Assembly (NCBI GenBank): GCA_023399375.1
Contig: JAEWPX010000173.1
Span: forward strand, 1 to 64,000
Length of the DNA stretch: 64,000 nt
Source: Pseudomonadota bacterium
GTDB lineage: Bacteria > Desulfobacterota > Desulfovibrionia > Desulfovibrionales > Desulfovibrionaceae
Reading direction: 5' to 3'
Shown: positions 1 through 7,112 of the stretch, one piece after another
Position numbering within the stretch: the stretch's first letter is position 1
How the letters are laid out: every line of letters begins with the position of its first letter
Made by a program: the position numbers and the translations under genes
Notes under the pieces: generated by a model
What the model was told of the DNA's origin: nothing
The model's database searches: none
The model's input: the letters and a program-made list of their open reading frames with translations, nothing else

Positions 1-27
1 GGGCGGGGGAGCGGACGAGGCGGGGCG

Positions 28-76
28 TCCTGGCGGGGCCGGGCGCCCCGCCGGGACCACCCCGAAAGGGGGGATG
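28..76 (+). repeat. Two-hairpin palindromic element, copy A
   Basis: A GC-rich stem-loop (arms GGCGGGGC and GCCCCGCC) is followed after four bases by a small hairpin CCCC-GAAA-GGGG and then GATG. The layout matches three other elements in this window (2983-3042, 5864-5913, 24971-25030), although the large stem has a different sequence, so the shape is conserved more than the bases. The other copies sit just after stop codons; the gene upstream of this copy would lie outside the window. Confidence 0.5.
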
Positions 77-99
77 TGTCGGGTGTTCCGCAGTTAAAG

Positions 100-2904
100 T
101 TATTCTTTAATGTCGAAAGAGGGGACGTCGTTCGATCCAGCATCTACGGGTCGATCAAGCTCAACGATGGGTTCGGGAGGCGGCGCGGGCAGGGAACAGC
201 GTTCCCCGCCGGATTTGCCGGCAAGCAGTGGTTCGATGGATTCGCCCCGCGCCAGGCGGCGCAACATCTCCAGTTGCTCGGCCCGGCATGCGGCATGCCC
301 GTCCACGGCCGCAGCCGTGACCTGGCGCAGGATGGCCGTGTAGCGCGGCCCGGGCTCGATGCCGAGCGCCTTGAGGTCGTTGCCCGTAATCTCCACGCGC
401 TTGCTGCGCAGCGTGGTGAGAAAAAGCGACACGTATTTCTGGAGCGGCTCCCGGGGATTGCGCGCCATGAGGAACAGCGCGCCCTCCACGGGCAGGTGCT
501 CGAGCAGGAAATAGAGCTCCGAGAGCGCCCCTTTGTGGTACTCCCAGTTGAAAAGTCCCTGCGCGGTGTCGCGGATCTGCGCGCGCAGACGCGAGATGTC
601 CTCGGCCGTGCGCTTGGAGAAATTGAGACGCTTGCCGATGACGCCAAACTGCTGGGCGTCCATACCCGAGCACAGCGCCAGGAAGTAGACGAGCCAGATT
701 TGCGGCGCGGGTTCGATGTAGAGCAGCCGGTACCAGTTGATGACGTTTTCCACCTCCATCAGCACCGCCTCCCGCGCCGGGGTCAGGGCGAGCAGGGGGT
801 GGATGGCGGCCAGGAGCTTGTATTCCTGCATGCGCCGCAGACAGGCGAGCGGCGTTTTTTCCTCCAGAATCAGGCGCAATTCGTGGAAGACGCGGCTACC
901 CGAGAGCTTGTGGAAGAAGTTGTGGCGCACGGCGTTCTTGATCAGCCGGTCGGTCTGGCCGCCGATGCGGAAGCCAAAACGCTCGCTGAAACGGATGGCG
1001 CGCACGATGCGTGTGGGGTCTTCTACGAAGCTCAAGGAATGCAGCACGCGCAACACGCGCTCCTTGATGTCGCGCTGCGCGCCGAAAAAGTCCACCAGGT
1101 CGCCGAAGCGCTCCGGCGACAGGTGCACGGCCAGGGCGTTGACCGTGAAATCCCGGCGGTAGAGGTCCATCTTGATGGAAGAGAGCTCCACGGTGGGCAG
1201 GGCGGCCGGGTATTCGTAGTATTCGAGTCGGGCCGTGGCCACGTCCACGCGCTGGCCGTCCGGCAGCACGACCACGGCGGTCTTGAACTTGGGATGGGCC
1301 TTGTAGCGGCCGCCGAGCTCCTGGGAAAGGGCCGCGGCAAAGGCGATGCCGTCGCCTTCGACCACGAGGTCCACGTCGAAATTCGGATGCTTGAGCAGTA
1401 CGTCGCGCACGAATCCGCCCACCACGTACACGCCGTAGCCCAGTTCGTGGCCGAGTGCGCCGGCCTTTTTTAAAAGCTCAAGCAATTCTTTAGGAAGTCG
1501 CTCGCGCAACAGGCCGCCGATGTTGCGGTCGCGCTTGCGCTCGGGCAGGAGCGACTCGGGAATGCGCGCCGGCTCCTTGACCAGGGTGTTGACCAAGTCC
1601 GTGCGCGTGACCACGCCCGAGAGCCGGCCGTTTTCCACCACGGGCACGAGCCGCTGCCGCTGGCCCAGGATGATTTCCATCACCGGATAGAGGTCGGTTT
1701 CCGGCGTGACCACGGCTGGGTCTCGGATCATATATTCGGACACGGGCACGTCGCCCAGGCCGTGGTTGATGGCCTTGTCCATGATGTCGTGTTCGATGAC
1801 GCCCACGCAGCGACGCTGCCCTTTGCCCGTGATCACGGGCAGGGCTTTGAGGCCGTAGCGGGTCATGATCTCCTCGGCGCGGCGCATGGAGGCGGTGTCC
1901 TCGATGGACACCGCCGGCTTGCTCATGAGCTGGCGCACGAGGATTTGCGGATTGACCTGGGAATAGAGCAGGCCGAACAGTTCCTCGCGCACCTGCGTGA
2001 GCGTGCGGTTTTTGATCGAGGCCGAGGCGGCGTAGGGATGGCCGCCGCCGCCGAGCGAGGCGCAGATCTTGCCCACGTCCACGTCCGGCGTGCGCGAGCG
2101 GGCGACCAGATGCACGCGGTCGTTCATGAGCCCGAGGGCGAACAGTACGCGCAGGTTCTCCATGTCCAGGAACTTGTGCACGAGCAGGGCGAAGTCGCCC
2201 ACGTACTGGTCGCTCGTGGCCTCGGCGATGACCACTTCCACGCCGTTCACGTCATGGGTCTGCGCCGACTCGATGAGCTGGCTCATGATGGTGATCTGTT
2301 CCGAGGACAGTTCGCGCGTCATGAGGTCGGCGATGACTCCGACGTCCATGCCCCGCGAGCGCAGCCAGGCCGCGGCGGCCAGGTCGTGCTCGGTGGTGGA
2401 GGCGAAGGTGAACGAGCCCGTGTCCTCGTAGATGCCAAGCCCGAGGATCGTGGCTTCGTCCGTGGACAGGGGCAGGTCCTCGGCAATGACGCGTTCCATG
2501 AGGATGGCCGTGGTCGAGCCCCAGGGCTTGACCACGCTCGTCGCCGCAACGACGTCCTCGTCGGTGTCCGGGTGGTGGTCGTAGCAGTGGATGACGAGCC
2601 CGGGGTTGGCGAAGACCTGTTCGATATGCGGCACGCGCGAACGCTGACGCGTGTCCACGAGGACCAGGGTATGGACGCTTTCCGGATCGATGTCCTTGAA
2701 GTTCTTGAAGTTGAACAGATACGTCGCGCTTTGGATGAAGAAATGACGCAGGTTTTTCTCCTGGCTGCCGGGAAAGATGAGCGTTGCGCCGGGATAGAGC
2801 TTGCCCGCGGCGATGATGGCGGCCAGGCAGTCGAAATCGGCGTTGGCGTGGCCGGTGATGATGACCGGGGCCTTTTGCAGAGGTGGTTTCGGAGGGAAAC
2901 TCAT
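100..2904 (-). CDS. DHH-CBS-CCA tRNA nucleotidyltransferase fusion
   Basis: This 934-residue protein joins three modules. The N-terminal DHH/DHHA1 phosphoesterase part shows GHANADFD (18-25), DHH (109-111) and GGGGHP (285-290), as in nanoRNase/pAp phosphatases. Two CBS domains follow (about 328-384 and 393-440). The C-terminal half is a class II nucleotidyltransferase with GGFVRD (496-501), the metal pair D510/D512 in FDVDLV and RRDFTVNA (583-590), which adds nucleotides to the 3' CCA end of tRNA. In some bacteria this fused form is the A-adding partner of a separate CC-adding enzyme; whether this one adds A only or CCA cannot be told from sequence. No clear Shine-Dalgarno site precedes the ATG; an AT-rich near-palindrome lies at 2924-2938. 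It follows xerD on the same strand. Confidence 0.88.
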   Translation of the reverse strand: MSFPPKPPLQKAPVIITGHANADFDCLAAIIAAGKLYPGATLIFPGSQEKNLRHFFIQSATYLFNFKNFKDIDPESVHTLVLVDTRQRSRVPHIEQVFANPGLVIHCYDHHPDTDEDVVAATSVVKPWGSTTAILMERVIAEDLPLSTDEATILGLGIYEDTGSFTFASTTEHDLAAAAWLRSRGMDVGVIADLMTRELSSEQITIMSQLIESAQTHDVNGVEVVIAEATSDQYVGDFALLVHKFLDMENLRVLFALGLMNDRVHLVARSRTPDVDVGKICASLGGGGHPYAASASIKNRTLTQVREELFGLLYSQVNPQILVRQLMSKPAVSIEDTASMRRAEEIMTRYGLKALPVITGKGQRRCVGVIEHDIMDKAINHGLGDVPVSEYMIRDPAVVTPETDLYPVMEIILGQRQRLVPVVENGRLSGVVTRTDLVNTLVKEPARIPESLLPERKRDRNIGGLLRERLPKELLELLKKAGALGHELGYGVYVVGGFVRDVLLKHPNFDVDLVVEGDGIAFAAALSQELGGRYKAHPKFKTAVVVLPDGQRVDVATARLEYYEYPAALPTVELSSIKMDLYRRDFTVNALAVHLSPERFGDLVDFFGAQRDIKERVLRVLHSLSFVEDPTRIVRAIRFSERFGFRIGGQTDRLIKNAVRHNFFHKLSGSRVFHELRLILEEKTPLACLRRMQEYKLLAAIHPLLALTPAREAVLMEVENVINWYRLLYIEPAPQIWLVYFLALCSGMDAQQFGVIGKRLNFSKRTAEDISRLRAQIRDTAQGLFNWEYHKGALSELYFLLEHLPVEGALFLMARNPREPLQKYVSLFLTTLRSKRVEITGNDLKALGIEPGPRYTAILRQVTAAAVDGHAACRAEQLEMLRRLARGESIEPLLAGKSGGERCSLPAPPPEPIVELDRPVDAGSNDVPSFDIKE

Positions 2905-2982
2905 AAGTAAAGCGTCACTTGATTGTTTTTAAAAAACAGTTTTTTGAAAGCATGTTACATCAAACATCACAAGAACCCGGCA

Positions 2983-3042
2983 TTCCCCTTTCGGGAGGTC
3001 CAGGAGGGGCCGCCGCCCCTCCTGGCCGCCGGAGTCATTGTT
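2983..3042 (-). repeat. Two-hairpin palindromic element, copy B
   Basis: Read on the minus strand, CCGGCGG leads into a perfect stem (CCAGGAGGGG and CCCCTCCTGG around a 6-base loop), then GGACC and a short hairpin with a GAAA loop. It is nearly identical over about 52 bases to copy D at 24971-25030. It begins 13 bases after the xerD stop codon in the same sense as the gene, and fills most of the xerD to nucleotidyltransferase gap. No U-run follows the stem, so it is not a standard intrinsic terminator. Confidence 0.75.
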
Positions 3043-3054
3043 TTTCCATCTCTA

Positions 3055-4002
3055 TCACTCATCCTCGTCCGCCGCTGCTTTGGACGGCGCGGAGCGGGGA
3101 TGGTGGGCGCGGTGGACGGCCACGAGACGGGAAGCCTGCACATGGGTGTAGATTTCCGTGGCGCTGATGTCGGCGTGGCCGAGCAGCATCTGCACCGTGC
3201 GCAGGTCGGCCCCGCCTTCGAGCAGGTGCGTGGCGAAGGAGTGACGCAGGCTGTGTGGCGAGATGCGCTCCGGTATGCCGGCGGCCGTGGCGTGGCGCTT
3301 GATGCCTTTCCACACGGCTTGGCGCGTCAGTCCCTTGCCGGAACGGTTGAGGAAAATGAACTGCTCGCGCGGGTGGAACGCGCCGCGCACGGATTGCATA
3401 TAGGTGGAGAGGAACTCCCGGGCCAGGGCGTGGATGGGGGTGAGGCGCTCCTTGGCCCCTTTGCCGAACACCCGCAGCAGCCCGGCCTGGGCGTCGAAAT
3501 CGCCGAGGGTGAGCCCGACGAGTTCCGAGACGCGCAGCCCGGCGGCATAGAGCAGTTCCAGCATGGTCCGGTCGCGGTAGCCCAGCGGCGTGTCCGTGTC
3601 CGGCGCGGCGAGCAGCTTGTCGACCTGCTCGCGGGAAAGCACGTCGGGCAGCAGGCGCGGCAGTTTCGGGTTCTCGATCAGCGCCGCCGGCGACGCGGGC
3701 AACCAGGATTCGTCCGCGGCAAAGGCGAAAAAACCGCGCAGGGCGGAAAGATGACGCGCCAGGGAGCGGCTGGCCAGGCCCCGGGAGCGCAGGTGAACGA
3801 GGTAGAGGAAGAGCGTGTCATCGGTGACGCTCTCGAGGTGTGCGTCGTGATTGTTTAAGAAAATTAAAAATCCCGTAATATCGGTTCGATAAGCATCGAT
3901 AGAATGCTCGGAGAGCCCCTTGTCCACGGTCAGGTGCAACAGGTAGCTGTCCACCCAGGCATGGGTCGGCGGAGAGGGGGGAGAGGATTTTTCGGTGCTC
4001 AT
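3055..4002 (-). CDS. xerD: Tyrosine recombinase XerC/XerD
   Basis: A 315-residue tyrosine recombinase of normal Xer length. The N-terminal SAM-like DNA-binding domain (about 15-100) is followed by the catalytic domain, in which all expected residues are visible: R157 (AAGLRVSE), K181 (FGKGAK), H250 and R253 (SPHSLRHS), H276 (LLGHADI) and the nucleophile Y285 (TEIYTHV). Xer proteins resolve chromosome dimers at dif sites. The ATG at 4002 was chosen because the recognisable family N-terminus begins there; the upstream open frame to 4524 is antisense to folK. XerD rather than XerC is a guess. Element copy B lies directly downstream. Confidence 0.93.
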   Translation of the reverse strand: MSTEKSSPPSPPTHAWVDSYLLHLTVDKGLSEHSIDAYRTDITGFLIFLNNHDAHLESVTDDTLFLYLVHLRSRGLASRSLARHLSALRGFFAFAADESWLPASPAALIENPKLPRLLPDVLSREQVDKLLAAPDTDTPLGYRDRTMLELLYAAGLRVSELVGLTLGDFDAQAGLLRVFGKGAKERLTPIHALAREFLSTYMQSVRGAFHPREQFIFLNRSGKGLTRQAVWKGIKRHATAAGIPERISPHSLRHSFATHLLEGGADLRTVQMLLGHADISATEIYTHVQASRLVAVHRAHHPRSAPSKAAADEDE

Positions 4003-4172
4003 GATGTGCGCGGCAGCAACAGTGACACGATTTCTCCCGGGCTTCAACGCCGTCCTCTCCCGGGTAACGTCGCGGCGCTCCGCTTGACAGGGGGATTTTC
4101 CCGCCGGTAGTTTCGGCGCCGCAACGTCAGCAGGGAGGAAGCGCCATTTCGCATCGCCGGCAAGCCGCAACC

Positions 4173-4673
4173 ATGGCCTACCTTGGCCTTGGATCCAACC
4201 TCGGGGACCGTGAAGCCGCGCTTCGCGCCGCCCGCGAGCGTCTGGGCGCGCTCTCGGGGGCGCGGCTCGTCGCGATAAGCCCGGTCTACGAGACCGAGCC
4301 CTGGGGCGATGCGGACCAGCCGCGCTATTTGAACCAGGTCGTGGCCCTGGAACTCGACGCAAGCTGGTCGCCCGGGCGACTCCTCGAAACGCTGCTCGCC
4401 ATCGAGGCGGACCTTGGCCGCATGCGCGGCCCGCGCCGCTTCGGCCCGCGCACCCTCGACCTCGACATCCTGCTCTACGGGGACCGCTGCATCGAGGAAC
4501 CGGACCTCGTCGTGCCGCATCCACGCCTGCGCGAGCGCGCCTTCGTCCTGGTTCCCCTGGCCGACGTTGCGCCGCACGCGGCCATCCCGGACGGGCAGGG
4601 CGGGGACGTAGCCGAAGCCCTTTCGAAAATCCCTTTCAAAATCTTCGAAAATAGCCTAATAAGCGGCGACTGA
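4173..4673 (+). CDS. folK: HPPK, dihydropterin pyrophosphokinase
   Basis: 6-hydroxymethyl-7,8-dihydropterin pyrophosphokinase of the folate pathway, 166 residues from this ATG. The N-terminal AYLGLGSNLGD strand and loop and the HPPK signature RFGPRTLDLDIL (89-100, with Mg ligands D96 and D98) are clear. The ATG has no nearby Shine-Dalgarno site, whereas a strong GGGAGG at 4133-4138 lies seven bases before an in-frame ATT at 4146; initiation at that rare codon would add nine residues. The gene is divergent from xerD and its stop codon lies inside a perfect dyad (4670-4686) preceding the YHS gene. Confidence 0.92.
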   Translation: MAYLGLGSNLGDREAALRAARERLGALSGARLVAISPVYETEPWGDADQPRYLNQVVALELDASWSPGRLLETLLAIEADLGRMRGPRRFGPRTLDLDILLYGDRCIEEPDLVVPHPRLRERAFVLVPLADVAPHAAIPDGQGGDVAEALSKIPFKIFENSLISGD

Positions 4674-4686
4674 CAGGCCCTGTCAG
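4670..4686. promoter_or_regulatory. Perfect 8-base dyad before YHS gene
   Basis: CTGACAGG and CCTGTCAG flank a single C, a 17-base perfect inverted repeat overlapping the folK stop codon and lying 21 bases before the next start. It could be an operator for the YHS/nitroreductase pair or a hairpin at the folK 3' end. No U-run follows, which weakens the terminator reading. Confidence 0.4.
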
Positions 4687-4707
4687 GGGAGAAGAGAAGG
4701 AGCGTTC

Positions 4708-5025
4708 ATGTACCGCTGGCTCATATTGATCGTCGCAGCCTTCATTTTGTACAAGCTTTTCATCGGCGACCGTGGCCGCAAAAAGGACAAGGAAGCCGAG
4801 TCCCAAAAGCGTATGGCCGCCACCGGCGAGATGGTCAAGGACCCCGTCTGCGGCACCTATGTGCCGGCCGACGCCGACATCCGCGTGCGCGACGGTGACA
4901 AGGTCTACGCCTTCTGCAGCTACGAATGCCGCGAGGCCTTCGTCAAGCGTCTGGAAGCCTCCCGCACCCAGCAGGCCGTGGACCACGCCAAGGAGGGGGA
5001 GCACGTGGGCAGCGGCCAAGCCTAG
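4708..5025 (+). CDS. Membrane-anchored YHS/TRASH metal-site protein
   Basis: A 105-residue protein with one N-terminal membrane segment (about 4-18), a basic stretch, and then a YHS/TRASH-like domain: DPVCGTYV with C48, then YAFCSYECREAF with C70 and C74. YHS/TRASH domains bind metal through such cysteines and often accompany metal-handling or heme-related proteins; the actual ligand is unknown. AAGGAG precedes the ATG. A nitroreductase with two 4Fe-4S sites begins 13 bases downstream and is probably cotranscribed. The dyad at 4670-4686 is a candidate control site. Confidence 0.8.
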   Translation: MYRWLILIVAAFILYKLFIGDRGRKKDKEAESQKRMAATGEMVKDPVCGTYVPADADIRVRDGDKVYAFCSYECREAFVKRLEASRTQQAVDHAKEGEHVGSGQA

Positions 5026-5038
5026 CTCGCGACCGCCG

Positions 5039-5860
5039 ATGTCCCTTTTCACCGTTAGCGACGCCTGCGCCGGCTGCGGCCTGTGCGTGGCCGCCTGCCC
5101 GGCGAGCCTCGTGCGCCAGACCGAACCGGATGCACGGCCCGAACCCCTGGCCGGCCGCGAGGCCCACTGCATCCTTTGCGGCCACTGCGCCATCGCCTGC
5201 CCGATCGGAGCCTTTGTCCACAACCTGTTGCCGGCACAGGACTTCGAGCCCATCGACCGCAAGCGGCTGCCGGATTTCGCCGCCGTGCGGCACCTGCTCA
5301 TGAGCCGGCGTTCCTGCCGCGCCTTCGACCCGACGGCAGTCCCCCGCGAAGAGCTCCTGCGCCTCGTCGAGGCCGTGCGCCATGCCCCCACAGGACACAA
5401 TGCCCGCCAGGTCGGCTATGTGATCGTGGACGGGCCGGCGCGCATGGATGTGGCGCGCCAGGGCGTGCTTGACTGGATGAAGGCCGAAGTCGCCGCGAAA
5501 AGCGCCCGTGCCGCGGAACTGCACCTGGCCGGCGCGGCCCGGGCTGCTGCCAGGGGCAAGGACGTCATCTTCCGCGGCGCGCCCCACGTGGCCGTCGTGC
5601 ATGCGCCGGATGCGGGCATCACACCTGTCCTCGACGCGGCCATCGCCGGGGCGTGGCTGGAAATCGCCGCCGCGGCCGCCGGCTACGGAGCCTGCTGGTG
5701 CGGCTACCTCGTTTTCGCCCTGGACGCCCATCCGCCCCTGGGAACGCTGCTCGGCGTCCCGGAAGGGCACAAGGGCTACGCCGCCTTGTTGCTCGGCCGC
5801 CGCGCCGCGCGTCCCCTGGCCATTCCGCCTCGCGATATGCCGCCTGTGACGTTTTTTTGA
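5039..5860 (+). CDS. Ferredoxin-nitroreductase fusion protein
   Basis: A 273-residue flavoprotein. Two 4Fe-4S ferredoxin motifs occupy the N-terminus (C10, C13, C16, C20 and C44, C47, C50, C54). The rest is a nitroreductase-family FMN domain starting at RRSCRAFDP (90-98). Such fusions reduce nitro groups, quinones or other small electron acceptors with electrons passed through the clusters; the natural substrate is not evident. The ATG at 5039 was chosen because ferredoxin homology starts there; the longer open frame reads through the YHS gene in another frame. The gene ends four bases before element copy C and converges on tgt. Confidence 0.9.
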   Translation: MSLFTVSDACAGCGLCVAACPASLVRQTEPDARPEPLAGREAHCILCGHCAIACPIGAFVHNLLPAQDFEPIDRKRLPDFAAVRHLLMSRRSCRAFDPTAVPREELLRLVEAVRHAPTGHNARQVGYVIVDGPARMDVARQGVLDWMKAEVAAKSARAAELHLAGAARAAARGKDVIFRGAPHVAVVHAPDAGITPVLDAAIAGAWLEIAAAAAGYGACWCGYLVFALDAHPPLGTLLGVPEGHKGYAALLLGRRAARPLAIPPRDMPPVTFF

Positions 5861-5863
5861 AGA

Positions 5864-5913
5864 GCCCCCCGGCGGCGGGGGGGCATGAGGCCCCCGGGCC
5901 CCCTCGACGGGAT
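5864..5913 (+). repeat. Two-hairpin palindromic element, copy C
   Basis: After the nitroreductase stop, CCGGCGG leads into a stem GGGGGC-ATGAG-GCCCCC, followed by GGGCCCCC, a TCGA loop and CGGGATG. This is the same order of parts as copies A, B and D with diverged bases and a TCGA in place of the GAAA loop. It lies between two convergent genes and could act as a 3' end structure for either. Membership of the family is less sure than for B and D. Confidence 0.45.
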
Positions 5914-5922
5914 GGGCAGAGC

Positions 5923-7053
5923 CTATGCTTCTTCCTCGTTTTCCGGATAGACGGCTTCCATCTCCCTGCGAAAGGCGGCAAAGCGGCCTTCGCGGATGGC
6001 CTGTCGGGCGCGTTCCATCATTTGAGAGAAAAAGGTCAGGTTGTGCAAGGTGTTGAGCCTGTAGGACAGCAGTTCCCTGGCGATGTACAGGTGGCGCAGA
6101 TAGGCCTTGGAAAAGGTCCGGCAGGCGTAGCAGGGACAGTCGGGATCGAGCGGAGAGTCATCCTCGCGGTATTCGGCCCGCTTGATGTTCACCTTGCCCT
6201 TTGTGGTGAAAAGCGTGCCGTTGCGGGCGTTTCGCGTGGGCAGCACGCAGTCGAACATGTCGATGCCCGAGGCCATGCCGGCGAGCAGGTCGCGCGGTGC
6301 GCCCACGCCCATGAGGTAGCGGGGCTTGTCCGCCGGGAGCAGGGGGGTGGCGTCGCCCAGGATGTCGTACATCTCGACGCGGCTCTCGCCCACGGAAAGC
6401 CCGCCCAGGGCGTAGCCCTCGAAATCCAGGTCAATAAGCTGCCGGGCGCTTTCGGCGCGCAGATCCTTGAAAAAGCCGCCCTGAACGATGCCGAAGAGCA
6501 GTTGTCCCCGGTCGCCGGAAGGCTGGGCCTTGCGGCAGCGTGCGGCCCAGCGGGTGGTCAGCGCCAGCGATTTCTCCGTGTAGGCCCGGTCCGCGCCGAA
6601 AGGCACGCACTCGTCGAGCACCATCATGATGTCCGAGCCGAGGTTGCGCTGGATGGAGATGACTTTCTCCGGCGAAAAGAGGTGCTTGGAGCCGTCGATA
6701 TGGGAGGAGAAGGTCACCCCTTCCTCGGTGATCTGCCGCAGGCCGGACAGGCTGAAGACCTGGAAGCCGCCGGAATCGGTGAGGATCGGCCCGTCCCAGC
6801 CCATGAAGCGGTGCAGACCCCCGAGTCTGGCCACAAGCTCGTCGCCGGGACGCAGGTAGAGATGGTAGGTGTTGCCGAGGATGATCTGCGCCCCAAGGTC
6901 ATGCAGGTCGGTCGGGCACAGGCTCTTGACCGTCCCCTGCGTGCCGACGGGCATGAACACGGGGGTTTCGATATCGCCGTGGGCCGTGGTCAGCCGGCCG
7001 GTCCTGGCCGCACCGTCGCCGAGGCCGCGCACAAAAGTTCCTGGTACGTTCAT
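5923..7053 (-). CDS. tgt: Queuine/preQ1 tRNA-guanine transglycosylase
   Basis: A 376-residue tRNA-guanine transglycosylase, which swaps guanine 34 of GUN anticodons for preQ1 on the way to queuosine. Visible hallmarks are D93 with SGGFQ (94-98), the substrate-binding MGVGAP, the DMFDCVLPTR active-site segment (265-274) and the zinc ligands C306, C308, C311 and H337. The ATG at 7053 fits the family N-terminus (ETPVFMPVGT at about 29-38). It lacks a Shine-Dalgarno site and sits where transcription from the promoter at 7061-7089 should begin, so the mRNA may be leaderless. The gene is divergent from ade. Confidence 0.96.
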   Translation of the reverse strand: MNVPGTFVRGLGDGAARTGRLTTAHGDIETPVFMPVGTQGTVKSLCPTDLHDLGAQIILGNTYHLYLRPGDELVARLGGLHRFMGWDGPILTDSGGFQVFSLSGLRQITEEGVTFSSHIDGSKHLFSPEKVISIQRNLGSDIMMVLDECVPFGADRAYTEKSLALTTRWAARCRKAQPSGDRGQLLFGIVQGGFFKDLRAESARQLIDLDFEGYALGGLSVGESRVEMYDILGDATPLLPADKPRYLMGVGAPRDLLAGMASGIDMFDCVLPTRNARNGTLFTTKGKVNIKRAEYREDDSPLDPDCPCYACRTFSKAYLRHLYIARELLSYRLNTLHNLTFFSQMMERARQAIREGRFAAFRREMEAVYPENEEEA

Positions 7054-7060
7054 GTGCCAT

Positions 7061-7089
7061 GATATAAGCAATTTTTTCCCGGGATTCAA
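7061..7089 (-). promoter_or_regulatory. Sigma-70 promoter for tgt
   Basis: On the minus strand a -35 box TTGAAT (7084-7089) and a -10 box TATATC (7061-7066) are 17 bases apart. Seven bases separate the -10 box from the tgt ATG, which places the predicted transcript start on the start codon itself. Confidence 0.6.
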
Positions 7090-7112
7090 CGCCCGCACAA
7101 GGAGCCTTCCCC

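Noticed and set aside
2983..3042. Elements B and D as standard intrinsic terminators
   Set aside because: No U-run follows the stems; they may still end or protect transcripts by another route.
4003..4524. N-terminal extension of XerD
   Set aside because: The extension is antisense to folK and Arg/Gly/Pro-rich; XerD homology starts at the 4002 ATG.
7054..7112. Purine riboswitch before adenine deaminase
   Set aside because: The leader is under 60 bases and shows none of the purine-aptamer helices.
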